DNA of 64,000 nt, taken from contig DBML01000023.1 in assembly GCA_002298915.1 (NCBI GenBank), positions 1 through 64,000 of the forward strand, read 5' to 3'. The translations under genes were made by a program, and so were the position numbers. This document shows positions 1 through 8,606 of the stretch, piece after piece. Origin of the DNA: Clostridium sp. UBA699 (lineage in GTDB: Bacteria; Bacillota; Clostridia; Clostridiales; Clostridiaceae). The first letter of the stretch is position 1; the number at the start of each line of letters is the position of its first letter. The notes under the pieces are model-generated. The model had not been told where the DNA came from. It saw nothing but the letters and a program-made list of their open reading frames with translations, and did no database searches.

Positions 1-99
1 AGTTTAGATTTTCATTTAAGGATATTTCGAAAAATGCATAAAAAGAGGTTGCTTTGCATAAATATCTATGTTAGAATATGCTCATGCTATTTAAATATG

Positions 100-285
100 A
101 ATGCCTTAGGGTAGAGGTGCTGACAATAAAGAGTACTTGTCCATAGCCGGCAGGCCATGACGGACAGGGAAAGGGATTTCAGCCGAAGAAAGCATTTCCG
201 GCGGGACTGTTTTCTGGCTTTTCACATAAGATGTGGAAGGTTGTCACTTCATTGATTGGAGTGGAGAGCTACAAAGGAGTCACGA
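100..285 (+). promoter_or_regulatory. Lysine riboswitch (L-box) upstream of lysC-lysA
   Basis: The leader carries the conserved L-box blocks in order: TAGAGGTGC near 112, CCGAAG near 183, a CTGTTTTCTGGC segment near 207, TTGTCACT near 241 and TGGAGAGCTAC near 262, the last pairing back to the first to close P1. It precedes a terminator hairpin at 306-341 and the aspartokinase gene, the usual target. Inferred action: lysine binding favours termination, so lysC-lysA is expressed when lysine is scarce. Boundaries are approximate. Confidence 0.87.
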
Positions 286-305
286 ACGTTGTATTTTTCA
301 TGGAT

Positions 306-341
306 ACAGCAGAGGTGTTCCTTTGCTGTGTTCATTTTTTT
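306..341 (+). terminator. Lysine-riboswitch expression-platform terminator
   Basis: A 10-bp stem (ACAGCAGAGG with CCTTTGCTGT, one G-U pair, 4-nt loop) is followed by a T-rich run at 331-341. It lies between the L-box aptamer and the lysC start, so it is the switchable attenuator. Confidence 0.85.
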
Positions 342-384
342 ATACGCGCAATGTTAAATTATTACAAGTTTAGGAGATGATATT

Positions 385-1590
385 GTGGCAGTAGTTGTAC
401 AGAAATACGGAGGAAGCTCCGTAGGGACAATCGAAAAAATCAAGAAAGTAGCGGAGACTGCGGTAAGAAGAAAGCGCGCAGGCGACGATCTCGTAATAGT
501 AGTTTCAGCTATGGGTGACACCACCGACGAGCTTATCGACATGGCCCACCAGATAACCGAGCATCCCGACAAGAGGGAGATGGACGCGCTCCTCTCCACT
601 GGAGAGATGATCTCCTGCGCCCTTCTTGCGATAGCCATACAGAGCCTCGGCGAAGAAGCCATTAGCTACACGGCTTACCAGATAGGGATCAAGACGAGCG
701 GACAGTACGGTAAATCCCTCATCTACGACATAGACAACAAGAAGATCAGGAAGAGCCTGAACGAAGGCAAGATAGTAATAGTGGCAGGCTTCCAGGGTGT
801 CAACGAGGAAGGCGACATAACAACGCTCGGAAGAGGTGGCTCGGACACATCGGCAGTAGCTATAGCAGTCAAGCTCAAAGGAAGCTGCGAGATATACACT
901 GACGTCGACGGGATATACAGCGTAGACCCGAGGAAATTCCCTCAGGCCAAAAAGCTGGACGAGATAGACTACGAGGAGATGCTCGAGCTGTCGAGCCTCG
1001 GCGCACAGGTAATGCATTCCAGGTCGATAGAGCTCGGACAGAAATATGGAATACCGATATATGTAGGATTGAGCAACAGCGATATAAAAGGAACAGTAAT
1101 TAAGGAGGTAGCAACCAGCATGAACATGGAGAGCAAACCAATAACAGGATTGGCAACAAGCGACGATGACGTGGCGATAACTATTAGGGACATAGACAAC
1201 GACATAAACCTTCTCTCAGACATATTCGAGAGCGTGGCAAAGAAGAGGATAAACATCGACATGATAAGCCAGACGGCTCCTATAAACAACAAGGTCAACA
1301 TATCCTTCACGCTGCCGAAGCTGGACCTCAGGGAAGCCCTGGAGATAATCGGAAAGTTCTACTCAGACAAGGAGAAGATTTCCATAGATGAGAACATAAC
1401 AAAGTTCTCGATAGTTGGCATCGGCATGAAGACGACCTCGGGAGTCGCTGCAAGGGTGTTCAAAGTGTTCAAGCAGAACAAGATAGAAGTCAAGATGATA
1501 ACAACTTCAGAAATCAGGATAACATGCGCGATAAAGCAGGAAGACAAGCAGAAGGCGATAGAGCTTATAGCAACTGAATTCAATCTATAA
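385..1590 (+). CDS. lysC: Aspartate kinase (monofunctional, ACT-regulated)
   Basis: Phosphorylates L-aspartate to 4-aspartyl phosphate, the first step to lysine, threonine and methionine; cytoplasmic. The 401-residue protein begins with the kinase motif KYGGSSV at residues 7-13, has the nucleotide-binding GRGGSDTSA stretch near 150, and ends in two ACT domains (about 265-335 and 345-400), the site of feedback inhibition. Length fits the single-function family. It starts with GTG at 385 behind AGGAGA at 372-377. It is the first gene after the lysine riboswitch and abuts lysA, so it is very likely the lysine-specific isozyme. Function is certain; isozyme assignment is inferred from the riboswitch. 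Confidence 0.95.
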   Translation: MAVVVQKYGGSSVGTIEKIKKVAETAVRRKRAGDDLVIVVSAMGDTTDELIDMAHQITEHPDKREMDALLSTGEMISCALLAIAIQSLGEEAISYTAYQIGIKTSGQYGKSLIYDIDNKKIRKSLNEGKIVIVAGFQGVNEEGDITTLGRGGSDTSAVAIAVKLKGSCEIYTDVDGIYSVDPRKFPQAKKLDEIDYEEMLELSSLGAQVMHSRSIELGQKYGIPIYVGLSNSDIKGTVIKEVATSMNMESKPITGLATSDDDVAITIRDIDNDINLLSDIFESVAKKRINIDMISQTAPINNKVNISFTLPKLDLREALEIIGKFYSDKEKISIDENITKFSIVGIGMKTTSGVAARVFKVFKQNKIEVKMITTSEIRITCAIKQEDKQKAIELIATEFNL

Positions 1591-1605
1591 TTGGGGGCCA
1601 TTATT

Positions 1606-2904
1606 ATGAAATTATTAGGGAGCATGGAAATAATAGAAAATGCCCTATACATTGGCGGGATCAGTGCTGTTGAGCTGGCAGAACAATATAAAACCCCCTT
1701 GTACGTAATGGATGAACAGCTTATAAGAAACCAGTGCAGGAGATACCACGATTCCTTCAAGGTCTTCAACGGAAGGAACAGGGTCGCCTATGCGGGCAAG
1801 GCTTTCCTGACGCTGGCTATGTGCCAGATAGTCGAAAACGAAGGCCTCTGCCTGGACGTGGTTTCCGGAGGAGAGCTTTTCACGGCACTGAAAGCAGGCT
1901 TCCCTATGGAGAGGGTCTACTTCCACGGAAACAGCAAGACTGAGGAAGAGATTGTGATGGGGGTCGAGAACGGAGTCGGAAGGTTCGTAGTTGACAACTA
2001 CTACGAGATGGAGCTTATTGACAGGGTTGCCGGCGACAGGGGAGTCGTCCAGGAGATACTGCTGAGGCTGACCCCGGGAATAGAAGCTCACACTCACGAA
2101 TACATCAAGACAGGCCAGATAGACTCCAAGTTCGGCTTCACGCCGCTTGAAGACGGGATAATGAACGCGGTCAAGAAGGCGCTGTCCCACAAGAACCTAA
2201 AGCTGGCAGGCATCCATTGCCACATAGGATCACAGATCTTCGAGACACAGCCCTTCGAGGATGCGGTCGACATAATGATGGAGATAGTGGCAGACATAAA
2301 AAAAGAGACCGGGCTCGAAATATCTGAACTGGACCTTGGCGGCGGGTTCGGAATATACTACAAGGAATGGGACGACCCGCTGGCGGTAGAGGATTTCTGC
2401 TCCATAATCCTGAGCAGGGCGCATGAGAAAGCTCAGGACCTAGGCATAAGGCTGCCGGCCCTCACAATCGAGCCTGGAAGATCGATTGTCGGGAACTCAG
2501 GCACGACGCTGTATAAAGTGGGATCCATAAAAGAGGTTCCTGGCGTAAGGAAGTACGTCGCTGTGGACGGAGGGATGACGGACAACATAAGGCCTTCCCT
2601 GTACGATGCCGAATACGAATGCGCAATATGCAGCAGGATGTCGGGCGGCGAGACCGAGGCTGTCACCATAGCAGGAAAATGCTGCGAGTCAGGGGACATC
2701 CTGATCAACGACTACGAGATGCCAAAAGTCGAAAGCGGAGACATACTCGCCGTTTTCGCAACAGGAGCTTACTGCTACTCTATGGCCAGCAACTACAACA
2801 AGATCCCAAGGGCAGCGGTAGTGCTTGTCAATTCGGGGACATCGAAGCTCATCGTCCAGAGGGAAACCTACGAGGACATGCTAAGAAACGAAATAATGCT
2901 TTAG
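1606..2904 (+). CDS. lysA: Diaminopimelate decarboxylase
   Basis: PLP enzyme that decarboxylates meso-diaminopimelate to lysine, the last pathway step. The 432-residue protein has the PLP lysine in YAGKA (about residue 65), HIGSQ, the glycine-rich GGGFGIYY phosphate loop, EPGRSIVG and the CCESGD active-site segment contributed by the partner subunit of the dimer. The frame opens at a TTG at 1591, but that has no ribosome binding site; ATG 1606 sits 8 nt after a GGGG run and gives the usual N-terminus. It follows lysC by 15 bp under the same riboswitch, and a strong terminator follows. Confidence 0.94.
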   Translation: MKLLGSMEIIENALYIGGISAVELAEQYKTPLYVMDEQLIRNQCRRYHDSFKVFNGRNRVAYAGKAFLTLAMCQIVENEGLCLDVVSGGELFTALKAGFPMERVYFHGNSKTEEEIVMGVENGVGRFVVDNYYEMELIDRVAGDRGVVQEILLRLTPGIEAHTHEYIKTGQIDSKFGFTPLEDGIMNAVKKALSHKNLKLAGIHCHIGSQIFETQPFEDAVDIMMEIVADIKKETGLEISELDLGGGFGIYYKEWDDPLAVEDFCSIILSRAHEKAQDLGIRLPALTIEPGRSIVGNSGTTLYKVGSIKEVPGVRKYVAVDGGMTDNIRPSLYDAEYECAICSRMSGGETEAVTIAGKCCESGDILINDYEMPKVESGDILAVFATGAYCYSMASNYNKIPRAAVVLVNSGTSKLIVQRETYEDMLRNEIML

Positions 2905-2914
2905 GAAGCAAGAA

Positions 2915-2942
2915 AAACAGCCGCAATTGCGGCTGTTTTTTT
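2915..2942 (+). terminator. Intrinsic terminator after lysA
   Basis: AACAGCCGCAATTGCGGCTGTT forms a near-loopless hairpin (AACAGCCGC with GCGGCTGTT), followed by seven T. It lies 10 bp after the lysA stop and closes the lysC-lysA operon. On the opposite strand it may also serve the convergent lipoprotein gene. Confidence 0.9.
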
Positions 2943-2960
2943 ATGTGAATGAATGTTTGT

Positions 2961-3440
2961 CTACTCAGGGTCTATCTCTATAATTACGCCGTCCGCCAAT
3001 GTCCCATCCATCGAAATCACAGTAAGAGTTATGTTCTCCCTGTGGAACTTGACGTTTGAATTCGCGTCCTTTGTGAACCCGCCCTCCGCTGCTTTGGCGA
3101 AAGCCTCCTCTGCGGTCATCCCCGGTTTGATGCCGAAAATTGAGGTTTCGGGGTTCTTTGTGGTTACCCTTCTCACTGTTTTGGTCTCGGAATTGAACCC
3201 GATGTTAAGCTTCTTGTCCTCATAGGAATACTCGTAGCCCTGGGTACAGAGCGCCTTCTCACCATTTGTGCCGGCCAGCTTGAAAACTTCGTCCTCCGTC
3301 ATTCCCAGTTTTATGCCGAGAACATCGATTTTAGGGTTGATATCGTTCTTTATCAATGATGACACTGAACTCCCGCAGCCCGACATTAAAACTGCAGAGA
3401 GCAGCAGGATGGAAAACAATGCAAGAATTTGTTTTTTCAA
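2961..3440 (-). CDS. Small lipoprotein with two GI-K-GMT repeats
   Basis: Function unknown. The N-terminus is a lipoprotein signal: KK, a hydrophobic stretch, then lipobox LMSGC with the lipidated Cys near residue 22. The mature part holds two copies of a repeat, GIKLGMTEDEVFKLAG and GIKPGMTAEEAFAKAA, each followed by beta-strand-like sequence; this G-M-T-x-x-E pattern is common in SmpA/BamE-like and BLIP-like folds. Start choice: an upstream GTG (3449) overlaps GGAG at 3450-3453, whereas TTG 3440 lies exactly 8 nt from that GGAG, so I use TTG. It is a single gene converging on lysA. Cell-envelope location is inferred from the lipobox. Confidence 0.7.
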   Translation of the reverse strand: MKKQILALFSILLLSAVLMSGCGSSVSSLIKNDINPKIDVLGIKLGMTEDEVFKLAGTNGEKALCTQGYEYSYEDKKLNIGFNSETKTVRRVTTKNPETSIFGIKPGMTAEEAFAKAAEGGFTKDANSNVKFHRENITLTVISMDGTLADGVIIEIDPE

Positions 3441-3599
3441 AGCGCACACTCCAATCTTGTATATTTATAAATTATTATCATTATATCATGGCTGCATATT
3501 ATTTCAAACAGGGAAAATGTTGCAGAAAATTGTGACAATGGGACCGCCAAGCTGTATAATATATATTAACGATACTTTTTATTTGAGGAGGAGATATTA

Positions 3600-3974
3600 A
3601 TGACTCAGCTAAATGAAGTTTACAAATGTGAAGTATGCGGAAATATGGTGGAAGTAGTTCATGCGGGAGCGGGAGAACTCGTATGCTGCGGGCAGCCTAT
3701 GAAGCTCATGGTTCCAAACACCGTTGATGCAGCAAAGGAAAAGCATGTCCCTGTAATAGAAATGGTTGAAGGAAAAATACACGTAAAAGTCGGAGAAGTG
3801 GAGCACCCTATGATCGATACCCACTACATCGAATGGATAGAGATCCTCACTGCAGAAAAAGTCCTTAGGAAATACCTCAAGCCGGGCATGAAGCCTGAGG
3901 CTACATTCGCTGTTAAAGGTGAGGTTCTAGAAGCGAGGGCATACTGCAACCTTCACGGCCTGTGGAAAAAATAG
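3600..3974 (+). CDS. dfx: Desulfoferrodoxin (2Fe superoxide reductase)
   Basis: Reduces superoxide to peroxide in anaerobes, usually fed by rubredoxin. Both metal sites are intact in the 124 residues: the desulforedoxin-like FeS4 centre (C10, C13, C29, C30) and the catalytic Fe site (E47 and H49 in KEKHVP, H69, H75, C116, H119). The start ATG follows GAGGAGGAG at 3584-3592, and a TATAAT at 3555-3560 marks its promoter. It is monocistronic: a TTGACA for the trpS leader begins directly after the stop codon. A rubredoxin domain occurs in the window, at 46415-46867, but a functional link is only a guess. Confidence 0.95.
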   Translation: MTQLNEVYKCEVCGNMVEVVHAGAGELVCCGQPMKLMVPNTVDAAKEKHVPVIEMVEGKIHVKVGEVEHPMIDTHYIEWIEILTAEKVLRKYLKPGMKPEATFAVKGEVLEARAYCNLHGLWKK

Positions 3975-4004
3975 TTGACAACCAAGGTTCGAAAGTATTA
4001 ATAT
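3975..4004 (+). promoter_or_regulatory. Promoter of the trpS T-box transcript
   Basis: TTGACA (3975-3980), an 18-bp spacer and TAATAT (3999-4004) lie just downstream of the desulfoferrodoxin stop and upstream of the T-box stem I. Confidence 0.6.
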
Positions 4005-4014
4005 GTATAAAATG

Positions 4015-4279
4015 AATAAAATAATTCCTGTGACGGGAAGCAAGTAAATCCAAAAACAGATTCTAAGAGAGCCATAGGCGGTGGGATTATGGCAGTCATG
4101 CTTGGGTTGAATGGGTCCCTGAGGAGCCGGGTGAAGCAGCAGTAGCCTGGGACGCGAGCCTCGCGTTGTAGAGGCAGGGTATTCAAACGATACCCTAAGG
4201 AGGAAAGCAAGGCTTTCGAATTTAGGTGGCACAGCGGAAATCACGCCCTATTGTCGTAACGACAATAGGGCTTTTTTTT
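4015..4279 (+). promoter_or_regulatory. Tryptophan T-box riboswitch upstream of trpS
   Basis: Stem I contains AGAGAGCC and GGTGGG blocks. The specifier triplet reads TGG at 4112-4114, in the context GAA-TGG-GTCCCTGAG. The T-box sequence TTAGGTGGCACAGCGG is at 4221-4236 (a variant of the usual AGGGTGGTACCGCGG), followed directly by the terminator stem at 4245-4279. Uncharged tRNA-Trp should stabilise the antiterminator and allow trpS expression. A tRNA-Trp gene lies in this window at 21428-21502. Confidence 0.9.
4245..4279 (+). terminator. T-box terminator of trpS leader
   Basis: GCCCTATTGTCG pairs with CGACAATAGGGC around a TAA loop, followed by eight T. The 5' arm lies just after the T-box sequence, so it competes with the antiterminator. 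Confidence 0.9.
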
Positions 4280-4306
4280 ATTCAATTATATATGGAGGTA
4301 ATCAAA

Positions 4307-5311
4307 ATGGAAGAGAACAAGAAAAAAGTAATATTCAGCGGCATACAGCCTTCGGGCAACCTGACAATAGGAAACTACTACGGGGCAATAAAAAACTGGG
4401 TCAAGCTTCAGGACCAGTACGACTGCTTCTACTGCGTAGTTGACATGCACGCCATAACCGTAAGGCAGGAGCCCAAGGATCTCAGGAAGAGGACACTCGA
4501 AGTCCTTTCACTTTACGTTGCTTCGGGCGTAGACCCTGACAAGAACACCCTTTTCATCCAGTCGCATGTGCCTGCCCACGCAGAAATAACCTGGCTCCTG
4601 AACTGCTACACCTACATCGGTGAGCTCTCAAGGATGACCCAGTTCAAGGACAAATCCGCCAGATATGGGGATACGTCTGTAAGCGCCGGATTGTTCGATT
4701 ACCCTGTGCTTATGGCCGGAGACATACTGCTTTACAACACCGACCTCGTTCCGGTGGGGATAGACCAGAAACAGCACATAGAGCTGACAAGGGACCTTGC
4801 AGAGAGGTTCAACAGCATTTACAGCCCTACGCTGACCATACCTGAGATATACCTGGGCGAGACGGGAGCAAAGGTGATGGACCTGCAGGAGCCTACAAAG
4901 AAGATGTCTAAGTCATCGGACAACCCCAACACCTACATCCTGATGATGGACCCTCCTGACGTCATAAGGAAGAAGATCAGCAGAAGCGTGACCGACAGCA
5001 TAGGGGCAGTCAGGTACAGCGACGAACAGCCTGGAATCAAGAACCTCATGACTCTGCTCAACTGCGCAACGGGCATGTCCTTCGAGGATATGGAAAAGAA
5101 ATATGAGGGCCAGGGTTACGCCCAGTTCAAGATAGACGTGGCAGAAGCTATAATAGCTGACCTGGAGCCGATACAGAAGAGGGCCAAGGAGCTCATGGAG
5201 GACAAGGAGCAGCTTGAAGCCATATACAGGAAGGGTGCGGAGAAAGCCAACTCAGTTGCAAACAAGACTTTAAGGAAGATGATGAAAAAGATAGGATATA
5301 TTCCGAGATAA
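4307..5311 (+). CDS. trpS: Tryptophan--tRNA ligase
   Basis: Charges tRNA-Trp; cytoplasmic class I synthetase, usually a homodimer. The 334-residue product has the HIGH-equivalent TIGN at residues 20-23 and KMSKS near 199, and its length matches bacterial TrpRS. The open frame extends back to 4226 inside the T-box terminator, but ATG 4307 is preceded by GGAGG at 4294-4298 and gives the normal N-terminus. Expression is governed by the Trp T-box; an intrinsic terminator follows immediately. Confidence 0.96.
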   Translation: MEENKKKVIFSGIQPSGNLTIGNYYGAIKNWVKLQDQYDCFYCVVDMHAITVRQEPKDLRKRTLEVLSLYVASGVDPDKNTLFIQSHVPAHAEITWLLNCYTYIGELSRMTQFKDKSARYGDTSVSAGLFDYPVLMAGDILLYNTDLVPVGIDQKQHIELTRDLAERFNSIYSPTLTIPEIYLGETGAKVMDLQEPTKKMSKSSDNPNTYILMMDPPDVIRKKISRSVTDSIGAVRYSDEQPGIKNLMTLLNCATGMSFEDMEKKYEGQGYAQFKIDVAEAIIADLEPIQKRAKELMEDKEQLEAIYRKGAEKANSVANKTLRKMMKKIGYIPR

Positions 5312-5318
5312 AAGTTCG

Positions 5319-5345
5319 GGCTGCACTAATGTGCGGCCTTTTTCT
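5319..5345 (+). terminator. Terminator after trpS
   Basis: GGCTGCAC TAAT GTGCGGCC forms an 8-bp stem (one G-U), followed by TTTTTC. It lies 8 bp after the trpS stop. Confidence 0.85.
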
Positions 5346-5357
5346 TTGACCTTTCGG

Positions 5358-5386
5358 TTGACATGCATTGGTATTACAGTTAAAAT
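5358..5386 (+). promoter_or_regulatory. prfC promoter
   Basis: TTGACA (5358-5363), a 17-bp spacer and TAAAAT (5381-5386), 48 bp before the prfC start. Confidence 0.65.
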
Positions 5387-5433
5387 CATTCGTGTAGATA
5401 ATAACGATTAATTGATTTAGAGGAGCGGGTTCA

Positions 5434-7026
5434 GTGTCAGATTTAATAAAAGAAATAGAGAGAAGGAGAACCTTTGCTATAATCTCCCATCCGGACGCGG
5501 GTAAAACGACCCTTACTGAAAAATTCCTTCTTTACGGAGGCGCCATAAGGCTGGCAGGTTCTGTAAAGGCGAGGAAGGCTTCAAAGCATGCCGTTTCGGA
5601 CTGGATGGAGATAGAGAAGCAGAGGGGAATATCTGTTACATCTTCCGTCATGCAGTTCAACTACGAAGGCTTCTGCATAAACATCCTGGACACGCCTGGA
5701 CATCAGGACTTCAGTGAGGACACCTACAGGACGTTGATGGCTGCGGACAGCGCCGTCATGGTAGTGGACGCTGCAAAGGGTGTAGAGGATCAGACGAAGA
5801 AGCTTTTCCACGTGTGCAGGATGAGGGGGATACCCGTCTTCACTTTCATAAACAAGATGGACAGGGAAAGCAGGGATCCATTCGAGCTGATGGAGGAGAT
5901 AGAGAACGTTCTAAGCATAAAATCATATCCGATGAACTGGCCTATAGGATCAGGCGCGGATTTCAGAGGTGTCTTCGACAGGCAGAAGAAGCTGATAGAG
6001 GTTTTCAACGGAGGAAACCACGGGCAGACAGAGGTCGAGTCGGTGGAAGGGAATGTGGACGATGAGGTGTTCCGTGAGCTTCTTGGAAGCTCCCTGCACG
6101 GCAAGCTGATGGAGGACATAGAGCTCCTCGACATAGCAGGCGACGAATTCGACCTGAAGATGGTCAGAAGCGGCGAGCTGACACCTGTTTTCTTCGGAAG
6201 CGCGCTCACAAACTTCGGAGTCGAGCCATTCCTTGAGCAGTTCCTAAGGCTGACAACTCCTCCTACTCCGAGGATGTCGGACCAGGGGGAGGTCGACGTT
6301 TACTCCGAGGATTTCTCGGCTTTCGTGTTCAAGATACAGGCAAACATGAACCCTGCCCACAGGGACAGGATTTCTTTCATGAGGATCTGTTCCGGAAAAT
6401 TCAAGAAGGGCATGGAGGTATACCACGTGCAGGGCGGAAACAAGATAAAGCTTGCCCAGCCCCAGCAGTTCCTTGCCCAGGACAGGGAGATAGTCGAGGA
6501 GGCATATGCCGGAGACATCATAGGAGTGTTCGATCCGGGCATATTCAGCATAGGAGACACGCTCTGCAGCGGTTCGAAGAAGTTCAAGTTCGAAGGCATA
6601 CCGGTTTTTGCGCCTGAGCACTTTGCGAGGGTCAAGACGGTTGACACTATGAAGAGGAAGCAGTTCATCAAGGGAATAACTGAAATCTCCCAGGAGGGAG
6701 CGATCCAGGTCTTCAAGGAGATCCACATAGGGATAGAGGAGATAATCGTCGGAGTAGTAGGCGTGCTCCAGCTTGAAGTGCTCGAGTACAGGATGAAGAA
6801 CGAGTACAATGTTGACATGAAGATAGACAGGCTGCCGTACAATTTCGTGAGATGGATAGAGGAGAGCAAAGTTAATGTTGACAATCTTGTTGTTACTAGC
6901 GATACTAAGAAAGTTAAGGACCTTAAGGGCCGAAACCTGCTGATATTCCAGAGTGAATGGTCGATAGGCTGGGCGCTTGACCACAACAAGGGTCTCGTGC
7001 TTTCGGACATCGGCAAAAGCGAATAA
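5434..7026 (+). CDS. prfC: Peptide chain release factor 3 (RF3 GTPase)
   Basis: Translational GTPase that removes RF1/RF2 from the ribosome after peptide release. The 530-residue protein has G1 SHPDAGKTT (18-26), switch I RGISVTSS (near 66), G3 DTPGHQDF (near 90) and G4 NKMD (near 142), then the domain II/III region typical of RF3 rather than EF-G. It starts with GTG at 5434 behind AGGAG at 5421-5425. Single gene with its own promoter and a strong convergent terminator. Confidence 0.95.
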   Translation: MSDLIKEIERRRTFAIISHPDAGKTTLTEKFLLYGGAIRLAGSVKARKASKHAVSDWMEIEKQRGISVTSSVMQFNYEGFCINILDTPGHQDFSEDTYRTLMAADSAVMVVDAAKGVEDQTKKLFHVCRMRGIPVFTFINKMDRESRDPFELMEEIENVLSIKSYPMNWPIGSGADFRGVFDRQKKLIEVFNGGNHGQTEVESVEGNVDDEVFRELLGSSLHGKLMEDIELLDIAGDEFDLKMVRSGELTPVFFGSALTNFGVEPFLEQFLRLTTPPTPRMSDQGEVDVYSEDFSAFVFKIQANMNPAHRDRISFMRICSGKFKKGMEVYHVQGGNKIKLAQPQQFLAQDREIVEEAYAGDIIGVFDPGIFSIGDTLCSGSKKFKFEGIPVFAPEHFARVKTVDTMKRKQFIKGITEISQEGAIQVFKEIHIGIEEIIVGVVGVLQLEVLEYRMKNEYNVDMKIDRLPYNFVRWIEESKVNVDNLVVTSDTKKVKDLKGRNLLIFQSEWSIGWALDHNKGLVLSDIGKSE

Positions 7027-7039
7027 AATAAAAAAGGAA

Positions 7040-7080
7040 GGTCTGCCGCCCAACCGTGAGGATGGGCAGCAGACCTTTTT
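7040..7080. terminator. Bidirectional terminator between prfC and permease
   Basis: GGTCTGC at 7040-7046 pairs with GCAGACC at 7069-7075, with an inner GCCC/GGGC extension. TTTTT follows on the plus strand and a T-rich run on the minus strand, so it can end both converging transcripts. Confidence 0.85.
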
Positions 7081-7093
7081 CAATTCGGTAGGA

Positions 7094-8590
7094 TCAGTCC
7101 TTGTAACTGAAATCGCATTCCTCAAGAGGAACCAATTTTGTTTTCTTCACCTTTTTATATACAAAGAAGAGGCAGAAGAACAGAGGGATTGTCATGTAGT
7201 TCGTTATGAAGTCGAACCAGCTGAACGTTTCTGCCTGGAATATCCAGATGTTGGAGAACAGGATGACAATCGTGCAGAGTATCATTGCCATAATCGGTCC
7301 GAGCGGATACCACTTGGCCTTGTACTTGAGGTCTTCGAGTCTGTTGCCCTGGGCTACGTAAGCTTTCCTGAACCTGTAGTGGCAGATTGCGATGCCCATC
7401 CAGGCGAAGAAGGCGGTAATTCCAGAGGAGTTGTAAAGGATGTAGTATATCTTGCCGTCTCCCACGAGCGATGCGAAGAAAGCCGTGCATGCCACTGCAG
7501 CCGTTCCGCAAAGGGCGTTCATAGGTATGCCCCTCTTGTTTACTTTCGAGAACACTCTCGGCGCCTTCCCCTCCTTTGCCATGGAGTAGAGCATCCTGGA
7601 TGCCGCGTAAAGGCCCGAATTTCCGCAGGACAGGACCGAGGTGAGTATAACGGCATTCATCAGGCTGGCTGCAAGCGCAATTCCTGACCTCTGGAAAACC
7701 ATTGTGAAAGGGCTGTAGGCTATGTTGTCTGCCCCGCTTTTTAACAGGTTCGGGTCGGTGAAAGGTATAAGGAAGCCGATCACGACAATCGCTCCAATAT
7801 AGAAAAGGAGTATTCTCCAGAATACGGTCTTAATGGCCTTTGGTACATTTTCTTCAGGGTTCTCTGATTCGCCGGCAGCAAGGCCGACTAGCTCCGTTCC
7901 TGAGAATGAGAATCCTGCAACCAGGAATACGTTGACAATGGCCGTCAGACCTCCTACAAAAGGTCCGCTGTGACCGGCGCCGTCCTGCAGCACCCAGTTT
8001 TCAAATCCGAACGATTTGCCGCCGAGTATGCCGAATATCATAAGTACGCCAACGATAAGGAACACGATGATGGTTATTACCTTTATGCTTGCAAACCAGT
8101 ATTCGCCTTCGCCGTAGGCACGTGCAGACATGCTGTTAAGTGCAAACAGGATTGCAAGGAAAAGCATGCTCCACAAAGTCGTGTTGGTATCAGGGAACCA
8201 AAACTTTATGACAAGTGCGCCTGCGACGAGCTCAGCTGCAACGCAGACAGCCCAGCAGAACCAGTAGTTCCAGCCCAGAGTAAATCCAAGAGCAGGGTCG
8301 ACAAATTTTGTTGCATAAGTTTCAAAAGAACCGGATACAGGCATCATTGTGGCCATTTCCCCAAGGGAAGTCATCAGGAAATATACAAGAATTCCCATAA
8401 CTGAATATGCCAGGACGGCACCGCCGGGACCTGCTGTGCTAACTGCGCTTCCGCTGGCAAAAAACAGGCCTGTCCCGATCGCGCCTCCGATTGCTATCAT
8501 GTTCATATGTCTAGCTTTTAGAGTCCTTTTCAGAGTATTATCTTCCGCTGTTATTTCTAGTTCAGCTCTTAGTTCCATATCTTCGCTCAT
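7094..8590 (-). CDS. APC-family amino-acid permease (LysP/AAT type)
   Basis: Membrane proton-coupled amino-acid importer. The 498-residue protein has about 12 hydrophobic segments and the N-terminal signature MIAIGGAIGTGLFFASG of the amino-acid-transporter branch that includes LysP, AroP and GabP. Substrate cannot be read from sequence: LysP-type is possible and would fit the lysine genes nearby, but the operon partner is a Cys/Met-type lyase 16 bp upstream, which argues for a sulfur amino acid. Start ATG has GGAG 6 nt upstream. Transcribed with the lyase from the MerR-type promoter at 9902-9932. Confidence 0.85.
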   Translation of the reverse strand: MSEDMELRAELEITAEDNTLKRTLKARHMNMIAIGGAIGTGLFFASGSAVSTAGPGGAVLAYSVMGILVYFLMTSLGEMATMMPVSGSFETYATKFVDPALGFTLGWNYWFCWAVCVAAELVAGALVIKFWFPDTNTTLWSMLFLAILFALNSMSARAYGEGEYWFASIKVITIIVFLIVGVLMIFGILGGKSFGFENWVLQDGAGHSGPFVGGLTAIVNVFLVAGFSFSGTELVGLAAGESENPEENVPKAIKTVFWRILLFYIGAIVVIGFLIPFTDPNLLKSGADNIAYSPFTMVFQRSGIALAASLMNAVILTSVLSCGNSGLYAASRMLYSMAKEGKAPRVFSKVNKRGIPMNALCGTAAVACTAFFASLVGDGKIYYILYNSSGITAFFAWMGIAICHYRFRKAYVAQGNRLEDLKYKAKWYPLGPIMAMILCTIVILFSNIWIFQAETFSWFDFITNYMTIPLFFCLFFVYKKVKKTKLVPLEECDFSYKD

Positions 8591-8606
8591 GATTTTCTCC
8601 TTTCAC

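Noticed and set aside
505..1017. 170-codon antisense frame within lysC
   Set aside because: No RBS or domain; the plus strand has full aspartokinase motifs.
4226..4306. In-frame extension of trpS into the T-box terminator
   Set aside because: The codons lie in the T-box sequence and terminator stem, have no RBS, and add 27 residues not found in TrpRS; ATG 4307 has GGAGG at the right distance.
6244..7125. 293-codon open frame antisense to prfC
   Set aside because: It lies opposite a gene with clear RF3 motifs and crosses the prfC terminator; its protein shows no recognisable domain. Long antisense frames are expected with this codon use.
6977..7687. 236-codon open frame on plus opposite the permease
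   Set aside because: Starts inside prfC and crosses the bidirectional terminator; composition is that of a reverse-complement shadow, while the minus strand encodes a clear 12-helix transporter.
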